64,000 nt of DNA from Methylocystis suflitae (GTDB lineage: Bacteria; Pseudomonadota; Alphaproteobacteria; Rhizobiales; Beijerinckiaceae), in contig NZ_JAMRYX010000241.1 in assembly GCF_024448135.1 (NCBI RefSeq), positions 41,747 to 105,746 on the forward strand, read 5' to 3'. The notes under the pieces are model-generated. The model ran no database searches and was not told the DNA's origin. It saw nothing but the letters and a program-made list of their open reading frames with translations. Shown piece by piece: positions 53,360 to 63,951 of the stretch. A program made the translations under genes and the position numbers. Each line of letters opens with the position of its first letter. Position 1 is the stretch's first letter.

Positions 53360-55117
53360 ATGAGCATCACCAAGACATTCCGCTCCGCTGCGCTTGCTGC
53401 CGCCATTCTGTTCGCCAGCGCGCCGGCTTCGCTGGCCTTGGAACGCGTTGAACAGCCCTCCTCCATTGCCGGCGCCGGTCCTTGGGACGAAAAGGCCTGG
53501 AACGACTTTTATGGCACGAGCCAAGGCTCCCGCCTCATTCCCTGGGACTGGATCAAAGCGCTCAAGCAGGCTGACGGCCAACCCTTTCTTGCGGATGGAC
53601 TGGCCCGCTACGGCTATCTGGCCAACCCCGCGAGCCCGACGCCGGGGCTGCCGGTCGGCTTCGTCGTCTCCGACGGCGTGTTGGGACCCAGCTGCGCCGC
53701 GTGCCATACGCGGCAGATCGAGGTCGAGGGCAAGGCCTATCGCATCGACGGCGGCCCGGCGCTCGCCGACATAGGCGCGCTTTGGGCCGATCTCGATGCG
53801 GCGGTCGGAAAGATTCGCGCGGACAATGCGTCCTTCTCTGAATTCGCCAAGGCCGTTCTCGGAAGCGGCTACGATCCGCAAAAAGAGACCAAGCTGCGCG
53901 GCGAAGTCGATCTCTGGTATGCGCGCCACCACGCCATCACCGAGGCGGGCCTGCCCAAAGACAAGCCCTGGGGCGCCGGACGCATCGACGCCGTCGGCAT
54001 GATCCTCAACCGCGTCACCGGCCTCGATATCGGACCCGGCCCGACGCATATCATTCTGGGAAATATTCGGAAGGCGGACGCGCCGGTGCGCCCGCCGTTC
54101 CTGTGGAACGCGCCGCGGCAAGATCATACGCAATGGCCTGGCTTCGCCGACAATGGCGACCGCATTCTGGCCATGGCCAGAAACGTCGGGCAGGTCTATG
54201 GCGTCTTCGGCGAATTCTTCCCTGAGAAAGACGCCACGCATCTCCTCGGCTTCAATTACGTCAAGGCCAATTCGGTCGACTTCAAAGGGCTGATCGAATT
54301 GGAGCGGCTTGTCGAACGGATCGGTCCGCCGAAATGGCCGTGGCCCGTGGACAGGATGCTCGCCGCCCAGGGCAAGCTCATCTACGAGCGTCCCTATGAA
54401 GAGGGCGGATGCGCCGATTGCCACGGGATCGACCGAGGGCAGCCGCGTCTGCTCAATCCGGACACCTGGTGCACGCCCGTTCAGGACGTCGGCACCGACG
54501 CGCGCGAATATCAATATTTCGCGCCGGACTGGAAGGTCGACACCGGCGCGCTGACCGGCGCCTTCATCCCCTTCGTTTCCGAGCCGCTCGACAGGAAAGA
54601 CGCGCCGGTCTCGGTGTTGGCGACGGCGGTGCGCGGCGCAATCCTGCAACATTTCATTCCGGTCACGGTGAATTCGGTCGAGCGTCAAAGGGCCGACGTG
54701 GCGCTCGCGCTTCTGCGGCCCTTGGTTGAAGAGCTAAAGGGCGTCTACAAGATTCCGGGCACGCCCGGCGCCGGACGCTGGGCCTGCCGACGCGCGCCGG
54801 AAACCGACGGCAAGATCAAGTATGAAGCGCGCGTCCTGGAAGGCATTTGGGCGGCGGCGCCCTATCTGCACAACGCCTCGGTTCCATCGCTCGCCGAACT
54901 CTTGAAGCCCCCGCAGGCGCGCGTCAGCGATTTCAAGGTCGGTCCGGCCTATGACATTTCCGCTGTCGGCCTCGCCGCGGAGCAGCCGAAGTCGACCTTC
55001 CTGATGAAAACGGATTGCAACAGAGGCTCAGGCGTCAGCCATTGCGGCCATGACTATGGAACGGCGTTGAGCGAGACGGACAAGCGCGCCCTGCTCGAAT
55101 ATCTGAAGACGCTATGA
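53360..55117 (+). CDS. diheme cytochrome c, RoxA/peroxidase-like
   Basis: Encodes 585 residues from an ATG at 53360. Signal peptide, then haem motifs CAACH (in GPSCAACHTRQIEVEG, about 115) and CADCH (GGCADCHGIDRG, about 350), and the C-terminal YEARVLEGIWAAAPYLHNAS-type sequence typical of RoxA and related diheme proteins of the MauG/CcpA clan. Such enzymes act in the periplasm on peroxide or, for RoxA, on polyisoprene; the length is closer to RoxA-like proteins than to ordinary cytochrome c peroxidases. An extra pair of Cys near the C-terminus (DCNRGSGVSHCGHDYG) may form a disulfide. Confidence 0.85.
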   Translation: MSITKTFRSAALAAAILFASAPASLALERVEQPSSIAGAGPWDEKAWNDFYGTSQGSRLIPWDWIKALKQADGQPFLADGLARYGYLANPASPTPGLPVGFVVSDGVLGPSCAACHTRQIEVEGKAYRIDGGPALADIGALWADLDAAVGKIRADNASFSEFAKAVLGSGYDPQKETKLRGEVDLWYARHHAITEAGLPKDKPWGAGRIDAVGMILNRVTGLDIGPGPTHIILGNIRKADAPVRPPFLWNAPRQDHTQWPGFADNGDRILAMARNVGQVYGVFGEFFPEKDATHLLGFNYVKANSVDFKGLIELERLVERIGPPKWPWPVDRMLAAQGKLIYERPYEEGGCADCHGIDRGQPRLLNPDTWCTPVQDVGTDAREYQYFAPDWKVDTGALTGAFIPFVSEPLDRKDAPVSVLATAVRGAILQHFIPVTVNSVERQRADVALALLRPLVEELKGVYKIPGTPGAGRWACRRAPETDGKIKYEARVLEGIWAAAPYLHNASVPSLAELLKPPQARVSDFKVGPAYDISAVGLAAEQPKSTFLMKTDCNRGSGVSHCGHDYGTALSETDKRALLEYLKTL

Positions 55118-55251
55118 TCGGGGTGCTCGGGACGCAGTGTCCCGAGTCCCCTCCCTGGCGACGTGGCGGCTTTTTCCGAAGTCTGCTTTTCCTCGCGACG
55201 GGGTCGCCTATATCGACCTTCTTGGCGTCACGCGACGCGAGGAAGGGACAG

Positions 55252-55926
55252 GTGGAGAAATCCGAATTCGTTCTCCGGGCGAAGCCTCCAACTGCGGTCG
55301 GCCTATTCGCCGAAGCTCCTTCGCTTTCGGCGCTCGCCGCGCAAGAAGCCGGCTGCACGCGCTGCCCGCTTTATAAAAACGCCACTCAGGTGGTTCCCGG
55401 AGAAGGGCCGGCGCGCGCCCGCGTGCTGCTGATCGGCGAGCAGCCGGGCGATGTGGAAGATCTGTCGGGGCGTCCCTTCGTCGGGCCTTCCGGCAAACTC
55501 CTCGACATCGCGCTGCAGCGCGCCGGCGTTCCTCGCGACAAATGTTTCGTCACCAATGCCGTCAAGCATTTCAAATTCGAGCCGCGCGGCAAACGCCGCC
55601 TGCACAAAAAGCCCGACGCCGGCGAGATCGACGCCTGCCGCTGGTGGCTCGATCGCGAGCGCGCCCTGCTCCGCCCAGGATTGATTGTGGCGCTCGGCGC
55701 GACCGCGATCCGCGGCGCGCTCGGCCGCTCGGAGGCGGTGTCGCGTCTGCGCGGCGACATCATTGACCTCGATGACGGAGCGCAATTCTTGGCGACCGTT
55801 CACCCCTCCTCTCTGCTACGCTTGAAGGATGAATCAGATAAGCGCGAGGCGTGGCGAGGCTTCCTCGCCGATCTTCGTAAGATCGCCCGCTGGATCGAAA
55901 AGGACGACGCGCGCGCCCTGGGCTAG
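55252..55926 (+). CDS. udgX: UdgX-type uracil-DNA glycosylase
   Basis: Encodes 224 residues from a GTG at 55252 with AGGAAGGG upstream; an ATG at 55114 overlaps the cytochrome stop but adds a non-homologous 46-residue leader. Fe-S cysteines CTRCPLY, motif GEQPGDVEDLSGRPFVGPSG, NAVKHFKFEPRGKRRLHKKP with the inserted Arg/Lys-rich loop and His typical of UdgX (the His that can bond covalently to the abasic site), and ATVHPSSLLR. Removes uracil from DNA, possibly forming a tight adduct. Confidence 0.85.
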   Translation: MEKSEFVLRAKPPTAVGLFAEAPSLSALAAQEAGCTRCPLYKNATQVVPGEGPARARVLLIGEQPGDVEDLSGRPFVGPSGKLLDIALQRAGVPRDKCFVTNAVKHFKFEPRGKRRLHKKPDAGEIDACRWWLDRERALLRPGLIVALGATAIRGALGRSEAVSRLRGDIIDLDDGAQFLATVHPSSLLRLKDESDKREAWRGFLADLRKIARWIEKDDARALG

Positions 55927-55930
55927 GAAC

Positions 55931-57028
55931 GTGGCGCTGCTCGCCTGTTTGGCGTTTGCCGGCGCGGCCCACGCGGAACTGCTGAAGTTCGAAACACGCC
56001 CCGACGGCGCGAACGAGGCGATGTCCGCGACAGTGAAGCTCGACGGAACGTCTTACGAAATCGCCGGAGCGCTCGCGAAGCCGCCAAGCGGCGCCAAGGT
56101 GCTGCTGATCGAGACGCAGCCGAGCGATGATGTAAAACCGCTAGCGCTCGAGCGCGGACTCGCCGTGCTGACGCTCGATGTCGGCAAGCTCCCCGACAAA
56201 GCCAGAGAGCCGGCCCTGCGCGATGTCGTCGGCCATCTTCGCGGCGCGCTTAAAATAAAGCGCGCGCTCGGCCGCGCGCAGGGCTCGGACGCCGATGCGA
56301 TGTCGGGCGCCTCGTCTGCATTCGACGGCCTCTTGCTCCATGACGCGAGCCGCGAGCCCGCCGGCCCAATGCGCTTTATCGCGACCTGGGGCGCCGACGC
56401 CTATTGGCGCGAGAAGCCGCGCGTCGAATTCGCGAGCGGCGCGCCGCCAAATGGTCGGCGCTTCTATCTTGCCGGAATCGCCGCGTCGACCGCGACGGCG
56501 AATTGCGTCGCGCCGATTAACGCCCGCCCCCCGGCCCCCGCGCTGCGCGCGCTGTTCGCCGCGCTCGACGAGTGGACGGCCAAGGGTGTCGCGCCGCCCG
56601 CCTCGCGCGCGCCCCTCGACGCCGATTTAGCGCCCGCGCAGGATTTGAAATGGCCGAAAATTCCCGACTTGCCCGCGCCGCCCGAGGGCGCGCGCCGCGT
56701 TCCCAGGATCGACGCCGACGGCAATGAGATCGCCGCTCTGCGCCTGCCCGACCTTGCGCTCCCTGTCGCGACCTTCACAGGCTTCAACGCGCAAAAGGAC
56801 AAGAAGGGCCCGCCTTGCGCCGCGGGCGCCGCGATTCCCTTCGCGGCGACGAAGTCGGATCGCGAAAAGAACGCCGATCCGCGTCCCGCGCTCGTCGAGC
56901 GCTACGGATCGCGCGCCTATTTCGTCGCGACCATGCGCGTCATCGCCGACAAGCTGGTCAAGGAGCGGCTGCTGCTACAGCAGGACGCCGACGCCTATGT
57001 CGCCGCGGCGCGTTCGGCGCCCTTCTAG
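55931..57028 (+). CDS. exported alpha/beta-hydrolase-domain protein, C-terminal family match
   Basis: Encodes 365 residues from a GTG at 55931, giving a clear signal peptide (ALLACLAFAGAAHA). The C-terminal third matches the Abhydrolase-10 type: RVPRIDADGNEIAALRLPDLALPVATFTGFN and YGSRAYFVATMRVIADKLV. The middle, with GPMRFIATWGADAYWREKP, is less conserved and I cannot see a G-x-S-x-G elbow, so catalytic ability is doubtful. It overlaps tspO on the opposite strand by 4 bases. Confidence 0.68.
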   Translation: MALLACLAFAGAAHAELLKFETRPDGANEAMSATVKLDGTSYEIAGALAKPPSGAKVLLIETQPSDDVKPLALERGLAVLTLDVGKLPDKAREPALRDVVGHLRGALKIKRALGRAQGSDADAMSGASSAFDGLLLHDASREPAGPMRFIATWGADAYWREKPRVEFASGAPPNGRRFYLAGIAASTATANCVAPINARPPAPALRALFAALDEWTAKGVAPPASRAPLDADLAPAQDLKWPKIPDLPAPPEGARRVPRIDADGNEIAALRLPDLALPVATFTGFNAQKDKKGPPCAAGAAIPFAATKSDREKNADPRPALVERYGSRAYFVATMRVIADKLVKERLLLQQDADAYVAAARSAPF

Positions 57029-57525
57029 CGATCGAGGATAAAAATCCCGGCGTTGAGATAGGTGGCGAACGCCACCCAGACGGCGGTGGGTGCCAGAGAA
57101 TATCCCGCGACGCGGTCGATCCGCCAGAACAGGATGATCGTGACGGCGAGTAGGAACGCCATCGGCAAAATGACGATGAGTCCGAGCATCGCGCTTCGCG
57201 CGTCGAAAAAGGCGAAGGACCAAGCCCCGTTCAGAACGAGCTGCGCAAGAAACACGATGATCGCGGCGCGCCGGCCTGGCGTCGCCGGCTCGAGTCGTAG
57301 AACGCGATAGAAGGCGTAGGCCATCAATATGTAGAGAGCCGTCCAGACGGGGCCGAACACCCAATTCGGCGGCGTCAACGGCGGCTTGGCGAGCGTCTCG
57401 TGCCATGGGATGTTCGGCGTCGTTGCGAAACTGCCGAGCAGTGCCGCGGCAAGCACAGGCGCCGCGGCGGCGGTTCCGGCGACGAGCCGCGACGGTGGAC
57501 CCCAAAGAGACGTCGAGCTGCTCAT
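57025..57525 (-). CDS. tspO: TspO/MBR family membrane protein
   Basis: A 166-residue five-helix protein: WHETLAKPPLTPPNWVFGPVW with the PP-x-W-x-F signature, WTALYILMAYAFY, LNGAWSFAFFDARSAM, and helix 5 AVWVAFATYLNAGIF. Binds porphyrins/tetrapyrroles and is often a stress or photosynthesis regulator. Start at 57525, with longer extension unlikely. Overlaps the hydrolase stop on the other strand. Confidence 0.93.
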   Translation of the reverse strand: MSSSTSLWGPPSRLVAGTAAAAPVLAAALLGSFATTPNIPWHETLAKPPLTPPNWVFGPVWTALYILMAYAFYRVLRLEPATPGRRAAIIVFLAQLVLNGAWSFAFFDARSAMLGLIVILPMAFLLAVTIILFWRIDRVAGYSLAPTAVWVAFATYLNAGIFILDR

Positions 57526-57574
57526 TTGCGCCGCCTCACGCTGCGTCCCGCATATCGGGCGCAGCGCGGCGGCT

Positions 57575-58471
57575 TCAAGGCTGCTGCAGGGTCGGGAAAA
57601 AGACCGGCGTCGCGCCAACGCGAACGCTGTTCTGCGATGCGAACATGTCGTCCTTCAGCCAATTGGGCAGGTCATCTTCGCGATGGCGACTGATGAGAGT
57701 CTTGTCGCTCTCGCCGAGATAGATGCGAATGCCGCCCCAGACAGCCTTGTAATCATTCTCGCCCACGCGGCTTTCGATGAAGCCGGTGATCGCGGAATGT
57801 CCGAGATTCCAGATGAGCGCCTCGCCACTGAGCGCGGCCGCATGCCGCCCTCCGACGTAACGATGGCCGACCGAGATTTTGACGTTGTAGGTCGGATAGA
57901 CGCTGATATCGAACATGTCGAAGAAGCGACCGCGCCGCGGCTGCCACTGATAGGCGAGATATCCCGGTCCATAGCCCAGCGGCGTGAAGAAATGGCCCGA
58001 GCTCTCCTCATAGCCAGCGATGCTGGAGAGCGAGAACGGTCCATAGTAATAGGCGCCTTCAGCGCCGACGCGGAAACGCGTGTCGTCGAGACGCTTGTCG
58101 TGAGCGATCCCTCCATAGCCGCCGAGGAGACCCACGCTCGGATCCCGCCAGAAGGCGTGTCCGGCGCCGCCGCTCACGAAGAAGCCGCGATGCGCCGCCG
58201 CGATCGCGTCGACCTGAAAGCCGAAACGGTCGCCGAGGGGGGCCGTGATCGACCCCATCCCGCCGGCGGAGGCGTTGTTCAAACGCGCGAAGCCCAGCCA
58301 GTCGGAGCCGCCGCCAAAACCTTCGAGCTTGCCATTGACGCCGTCGACGGCGCGCTTGGGTCCGGGGTTTTCCGAGAGCGGAGCCTTCCACCAGCTCGGA
58401 TTGTCGGCGCGCGCTGAGGACGCAGCGAGCGCGACCGCCAGAACGGCGAGAAGCTGACGCTTGTATGACAT
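57575..58471 (-). CDS. exported hypothetical beta-rich protein
   Basis: Encodes 298 residues from the ATG at 58471. Signal peptide ends SSARA. The mature part is rich in Gly/Tyr/Trp alternation (LGGYGGIAH, GAEGAYYYGPFSLSSIAGYE) suggesting an outer-membrane barrel, but I do not recognise a family. No cofactor motifs. It is just upstream of tspO on the same strand (49-base gap) and could be co-transcribed. Confidence 0.6.
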   Translation of the reverse strand: MSYKRQLLAVLAVALAASSARADNPSWWKAPLSENPGPKRAVDGVNGKLEGFGGGSDWLGFARLNNASAGGMGSITAPLGDRFGFQVDAIAAAHRGFFVSGGAGHAFWRDPSVGLLGGYGGIAHDKRLDDTRFRVGAEGAYYYGPFSLSSIAGYEESSGHFFTPLGYGPGYLAYQWQPRRGRFFDMFDISVYPTYNVKISVGHRYVGGRHAAALSGEALIWNLGHSAITGFIESRVGENDYKAVWGGIRIYLGESDKTLISRHREDDLPNWLKDDMFASQNSVRVGATPVFFPTLQQP

Positions 58472-58607
58472 TGCGATTAAAGTCCCGTGCGGTGATCGTC
58501 GCGAGCGCTCAACCCTAAAGGGCTTGAGCCTCGCTGGCTGTGACATTGCGGCAACAGCCCTCCAAAAATAGAACCATTAGACGCATCGAACTCACAGCTG
58601 AGTTAAA

Positions 58608-59825
58608 TTAGTGTTGTGGATCAATCTTTTGAGCGGCGGAGCCCAGATGTTCGCTCAAATTCTCGCGCGTCGCCGGATCGACAATGGCGAAGGGCGCGGC
58701 GACCGCCGCCCCGGCCACGCCGCCGACCGCCGAAACCGCGCCAGCCGTCGCCAGTCCGAGCTGATCGCCGACGCCCGCCTGTCCGTCTCTCAGCGGCTGA
58801 CCCTGCGCCAGCCTGGCGCCGATCGAGCGCACGACCTCCGGAGAGGCGGCGAATTTGCTGTGCTCCAAAGGATCGCTGGAGGCGATGCCCGTTAAATCGA
58901 CGACTCTGACTTGATCCCGGTCGAGGATTTCATGATAGGGCTGCGCGCGCGGATCGACGGCGCCCAGTCGCGTATTGCCCCAGAAGCGGCGAGACGCGGC
59001 AAGCGCGTCATCGTCGCGCGAGGCGAATAGCGTGAAGACGGACGGCCGTATGCCGATTTCGGCGATCTGGCGCCGGAAAACGTCGAAGTCGACGTCCGGC
59101 GCGGCGAGCATGATATTCTTGATTTTCGATCCGATTTGACCGTTGCGGATCGCCATCTGGCGCAACGCTTCGAGGGTCACCCAATTGCCCATCGAATGCG
59201 CCAGGATCGAGATCTCGCCGACATCCCGGTCACGCTGCAGCGCCTGCAGCACGCGCTCCAGGGCGTCGCGCGAATAGCTGGCGCTCTCGTGATCATAGCC
59301 ATATTGCAGCAACCGGCCGCGCGACGGCCAGGTGAACAGCACCGGCATGACGTCGGCGCGCGAATCATGGACGATCTGCGCGAAGCGGTAGACCGCCTCC
59401 TCGAAACGCGTGTTGAACCCGTGGACGAAGAGAAGCACCTGCCGCTTGGGCGTCTTGCGGATGCGGGCGTTGAAGTCCGCGAGCGCCGCCTCCCTGCTCA
59501 ACACCTCGGCGCGAACGGTGGCGAATTGGATGGCCGGGTTGGGAGTCGGCCCGTCCGGCCACTGCACTTCCCCGATCACGCGGGAGGCGTCGGGCGGGAT
59601 CGAGACGGCGATATCGGCGAAATGAACGCCATGTCCGCGTTCGCCCGAAAACATGACGCCGGGCTGGGAGTCATCCGGCTGTCGGGTGGTGACGACCAGG
59701 AGGTCGACGACGCTGGCGCCGGGCGCGACCTGATGGGTCGCGATAAGGGTGCCATGCGGCCGGCTCGAACAAGCGCTGAACGCAAGCGCCAGAAGCGCCG
59801 CCAAGATGATACGCCCGCGCCCCAT
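58608..59825 (-). CDS. DUF900 alpha/beta-hydrolase lipoprotein
   Basis: Encodes 405 residues from the ATG at 59825. Lipobox LAFSACSS, then the DUF900 pattern: VLLFVHGFNTRFEEAVYRFAQI, SILAHSMGNWVTLEALRQ with the nucleophile Ser in AHSMG, and IMLAAPDVDFDVF. The C-terminal tail is Gly/Ala-rich. Predicted cell-envelope serine esterase; substrate unknown. Confidence 0.83.
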   Translation of the reverse strand: MGRGRIILAALLALAFSACSSRPHGTLIATHQVAPGASVVDLLVVTTRQPDDSQPGVMFSGERGHGVHFADIAVSIPPDASRVIGEVQWPDGPTPNPAIQFATVRAEVLSREAALADFNARIRKTPKRQVLLFVHGFNTRFEEAVYRFAQIVHDSRADVMPVLFTWPSRGRLLQYGYDHESASYSRDALERVLQALQRDRDVGEISILAHSMGNWVTLEALRQMAIRNGQIGSKIKNIMLAAPDVDFDVFRRQIAEIGIRPSVFTLFASRDDDALAASRRFWGNTRLGAVDPRAQPYHEILDRDQVRVVDLTGIASSDPLEHSKFAASPEVVRSIGARLAQGQPLRDGQAGVGDQLGLATAGAVSAVGGVAGAAVAAPFAIVDPATRENLSEHLGSAAQKIDPQH

Positions 59826-60068
59826 ACGCCGCCCGTGCTCAAGTGTTATGCGCGGCGTCGCGGCTAAGGCGAAGCCAAACACGTTCCGTCCCTCATCATT
59901 GCGGCTCAAATGCGACGGTTTCGCCGCGCTGTGCAAAATCGCACTGATTTCTTGGGAAGAATGCGGCAATATCGACAGGCTCGCACGAGAGGCGAGCGTC
60001 GGAGGCGGGGCTGGGACGAATCGCCTCCGACTGCGCAGGGGAAAGCCTCAAAAACTTTCCCCTGCCTT

Positions 60069-60518
60069 TCAACCGCGGGTCAGCGCCTTTTCGATATCCT
60101 TGAGCGGATGGCGGGTCAGGTCCTTGGCGAGTTCGCCCACGACCTTGCTTTGCGCCTTGACGGACAGCTCCTTGCGAATTTCGCCGAGCGCCTTTGGCGG
60201 CGCGACAATGGCGATCGCGTTCAATTCGCCCGACTCCGCCGCCTGATTGATGCGGTCCGCTATGGCGCGGGCGAAGCGCTCCTCCTCGAGTTCATGCCAG
60301 TCGGCGTTTTGCACGGCGCTGCGGCCGGGCGAGAAGGACGTGAAGCTTCGGCCGGGACGATCCGTTCCCTGCTCATGCGTCGGCGGATTGTCGTCGATGC
60401 GCGTTTCGACGACGCGAAGGTCAAGAAGCTCGGCGTCGCCGTGATTTTGAAAAAAAAGCGCCCGGCGGCCGTCTCCGACCAGAACCCAGGCGCCATTGCC
60501 GACGGAAAATCCGCTCAT
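60069..60518 (-). CDS. host attachment protein (baeRF-like)
   Basis: A 149-residue protein: WVLVGDGRRALFFQNHG, RPGRSFTSFSPGRSAV, and IAIVAPPKALGEIRKELS match the host-attachment protein family found in alphaproteobacteria, related to bacterial release-factor-1 fold domains. Named for attachment to plant roots in Agrobacterium, molecular role unclear. Stands alone. Confidence 0.8.
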   Translation of the reverse strand: MSGFSVGNGAWVLVGDGRRALFFQNHGDAELLDLRVVETRIDDNPPTHEQGTDRPGRSFTSFSPGRSAVQNADWHELEEERFARAIADRINQAAESGELNAIAIVAPPKALGEIRKELSVKAQSKVVGELAKDLTRHPLKDIEKALTRG

Positions 60519-60723
60519 GACGCTCCCTCGCCTTCCATCTTCTTGGCGTCAGGCGAGGCCGCTCGGTTGCGGCGGCCGAAGCCGTCGCCTCATGCAAGCG
60601 TCTACGTATCCTCGCGGGAGTTCGGTCACAAGCCCGACAGCCGTTACGCGCCCCCTTTTGCGAGGAGCGCTCTAACGCAAGGATAGCGCGCGGCCGGGCG
60701 CGTTCAATCCGCGCTTCGCTGCG

Positions 60724-61029
60724 TCACGCCGCGAGCTTTTCTTCCTTGTCCGCCTTGCCAGGCGCCCGATTCATCTCCCGCAGCGCGGCGTCGAGCGATC
60801 CCGAGCGGCTTTCGGCCTTTACGGCTCTCGCCTGCAGGACAGCGGCCTTCCGTTCGATCGCGCGCTCATTGAGCGCCCAGATCAGCCAGCAGACGCCGGC
60901 GATGCTGATGAGCGCCGTGTAGGGTTCGCCAAAGGCGAAAGATGACAGGAAGGAAAAGTCGGGAGCGCATTCCTTCGCGTATTCACACGCGTCCGACCAG
61001 TCCTGAAACCACTGTTTGACCGATTCCAT
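60724..61029 (-). CDS. small membrane protein, unknown function
   Basis: Encodes 101 residues from the ATG at 61029, which has GAGGAGG upstream. Begins ESVKQWFQDWSDACEYAKEC, then a membrane helix (SIAGVCWLIWALN), then a charged tail. Two N-terminal Cys. No family recognised. Confidence 0.5.
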   Translation of the reverse strand: MESVKQWFQDWSDACEYAKECAPDFSFLSSFAFGEPYTALISIAGVCWLIWALNERAIERKAAVLQARAVKAESRSGSLDAALREMNRAPGKADKEEKLAA

Positions 61030-61390
61030 CGTGACCTCCTCGACGCCGCGCGGAAAATTCGACGGACGCACGCCCCGCCGGTCGAATCGTGTAGCGCAGG
61101 CATATGGCGAACATTGTGCGTTGCAGCATATCGCGCGTCAATCGGGCGCGGCCCGGTGAAATTGTCGCAGCGCCTTGAAATGAGGCAGAAAAAGCCGTCA
61201 GCGCGGGCTCGTCGCTATGTCCGTGCGTCTCTTCTCCATGTCACGTGTCTCCATGTCACGTGCGCGCGTGTCGCGGCCACGCGGACGCAAAACGCGCGCC
61301 ATCGTTCGAGGCTGAAAACGAAGCGATTCAGCGCGCGCCGATGGAGTTTTTCTGACAAAATGGGAGCTTAAACGCCACTGGGGACGACAA

Positions 61391-61525
61391 ATGCGGATGG
61401 CGCTCGTTAAATCGATGCTCTTGTGGGTCACGATCGCCTTGGCGCTCTCGGGCTGCGGCGTGAACTATCATGTCAATCCGGGCCCGCGCACATGGCCCGC
61501 AGCCGCCAACCCTCCCAGCAAATGA
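61391..61525 (+). CDS. 44-residue small lipoprotein
   Basis: A short ORF with an N-terminal signal and lipobox, LWVTIALALSGCGVNY, followed by a Pro/Asn-rich tail (HVNPGPRTWPAAANPPS). The lipid-modified Cys would be about residue 22. A fitting ribosome site (GGGGACGA) precedes the ATG. Such entericidin-like small lipoproteins are often missed by annotation. It lies 34 bases upstream of the AhpD-like gene on the same strand. Confidence 0.55.
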   Translation: MRMALVKSMLLWVTIALALSGCGVNYHVNPGPRTWPAAANPPSK

Positions 61526-61559
61526 CCTCTCGCTGGCTTCGTATCAAACGGAAAAAATC

Positions 61560-61958
61560 ATGGCCACGGTTCGACTGCTCAGCGACGAAGAGCTCTCGCC
61601 CGAAGCGCGGGCCGTCTTCGACGACATTCGCGCGACGCGCAAAAGCGATTTCGTCAATAATTTCTGGCGCGCGCTGGCGCATGATCCGGCGACGCTGAAA
61701 CGCACCTGGGAGAGCATCAAGCAGGTGATGGGTCCGGGCGTCTTGGACCCGAAGGTCAAGGAGATGATCTACATCGCCGTCTCCATCGCCCATGCCTGTC
61801 CCTATTGCATCCATTCGCACACGGCGAGCGCCCGCGCGAAGGGCATGAGCGAAGCGGAATATCGCGAACTGCTGGCGATCGTCGGCATGGCGTCGGAGAC
61901 GAACCGGCTCGTCACGGCGCTCGGCGTGCCGATCGATGAGGATTATGAGGTGGGGTGA
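61560..61958 (+). CDS. carboxymuconolactone decarboxylase/AhpD-like protein
   Basis: A 132-residue protein from the ATG at 61560. The alkylhydroperoxidase-D signature is clear: KVKEMIYIAVSIAHACPYCIHSHTASARAKGMSEAEY has its CxxC (CPYC) and the following His. Such enzymes reduce peroxides or act on gamma-carboxymuconolactone; with CxxC intact, a thiol-peroxidase role is more likely here. Confidence 0.85.
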   Translation: MATVRLLSDEELSPEARAVFDDIRATRKSDFVNNFWRALAHDPATLKRTWESIKQVMGPGVLDPKVKEMIYIAVSIAHACPYCIHSHTASARAKGMSEAEYRELLAIVGMASETNRLVTALGVPIDEDYEVG

Positions 61959-62009
61959 GCGGAGTTGGAGACAGCTCCTGTCCTCACTCGCCTGATAGTA
62001 CCCTCACCG

Positions 62010-62119
62010 CGTCATGCCCGCGCTTGTCGCGGGCATCCACTTGTCGCCGCTGCGCGAACTCCGCAGCATTTGCGCAGCCTCTCGGCGTGGATGGCCGGGA
62101 CAAGCCCGGCCATGACGGC
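62010..62119. repeat. REP-like palindromic repeat pair
   Basis: Two related palindromes (62010-62040, with GCCCGCG...CGCGGGC; and 62086-62119, with GGCCGGG...CCCGGCC) in opposite orientation, both carrying the GTCATG / CATCCAC-type ends common in alphaproteobacterial intergenic repeats. They lie between the AhpD-like gene and pyrG. Confidence 0.6.
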
Positions 62120-62218
62120 GGGTTGTCTCTCCGACGCGACCCATCACCATGCTCCCATGCAGGCCGGCTGGCTTACATCATGACCGGTCGGCCAAACGGG
62201 ACGCTCTATCTCGTCTAG

Positions 62219-63859
<1,641 letters not shown>

Positions 63860-63902
63860 CTAACGCCTTTCCAGCGATTCTGATAGCGGATTCTATCGGG
63901 CC

Positions 63903-63917
63903 GGGGGCGTCGCCCCC
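63903..63917 (-). promoter_or_regulatory. GC-rich hairpin between secG end and pyrG
   Basis: GGGGGCGTCGCCCCC, a strong short stem lying between the predicted secG stop and the pyrG start. No T-tract follows on the transcribed strand, so incomplete termination or attenuation is possible. Confidence 0.4.
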
Positions 63918-63951
63918 AGCCAAGATCATCGGATGGCGGATTTGACGCCCG

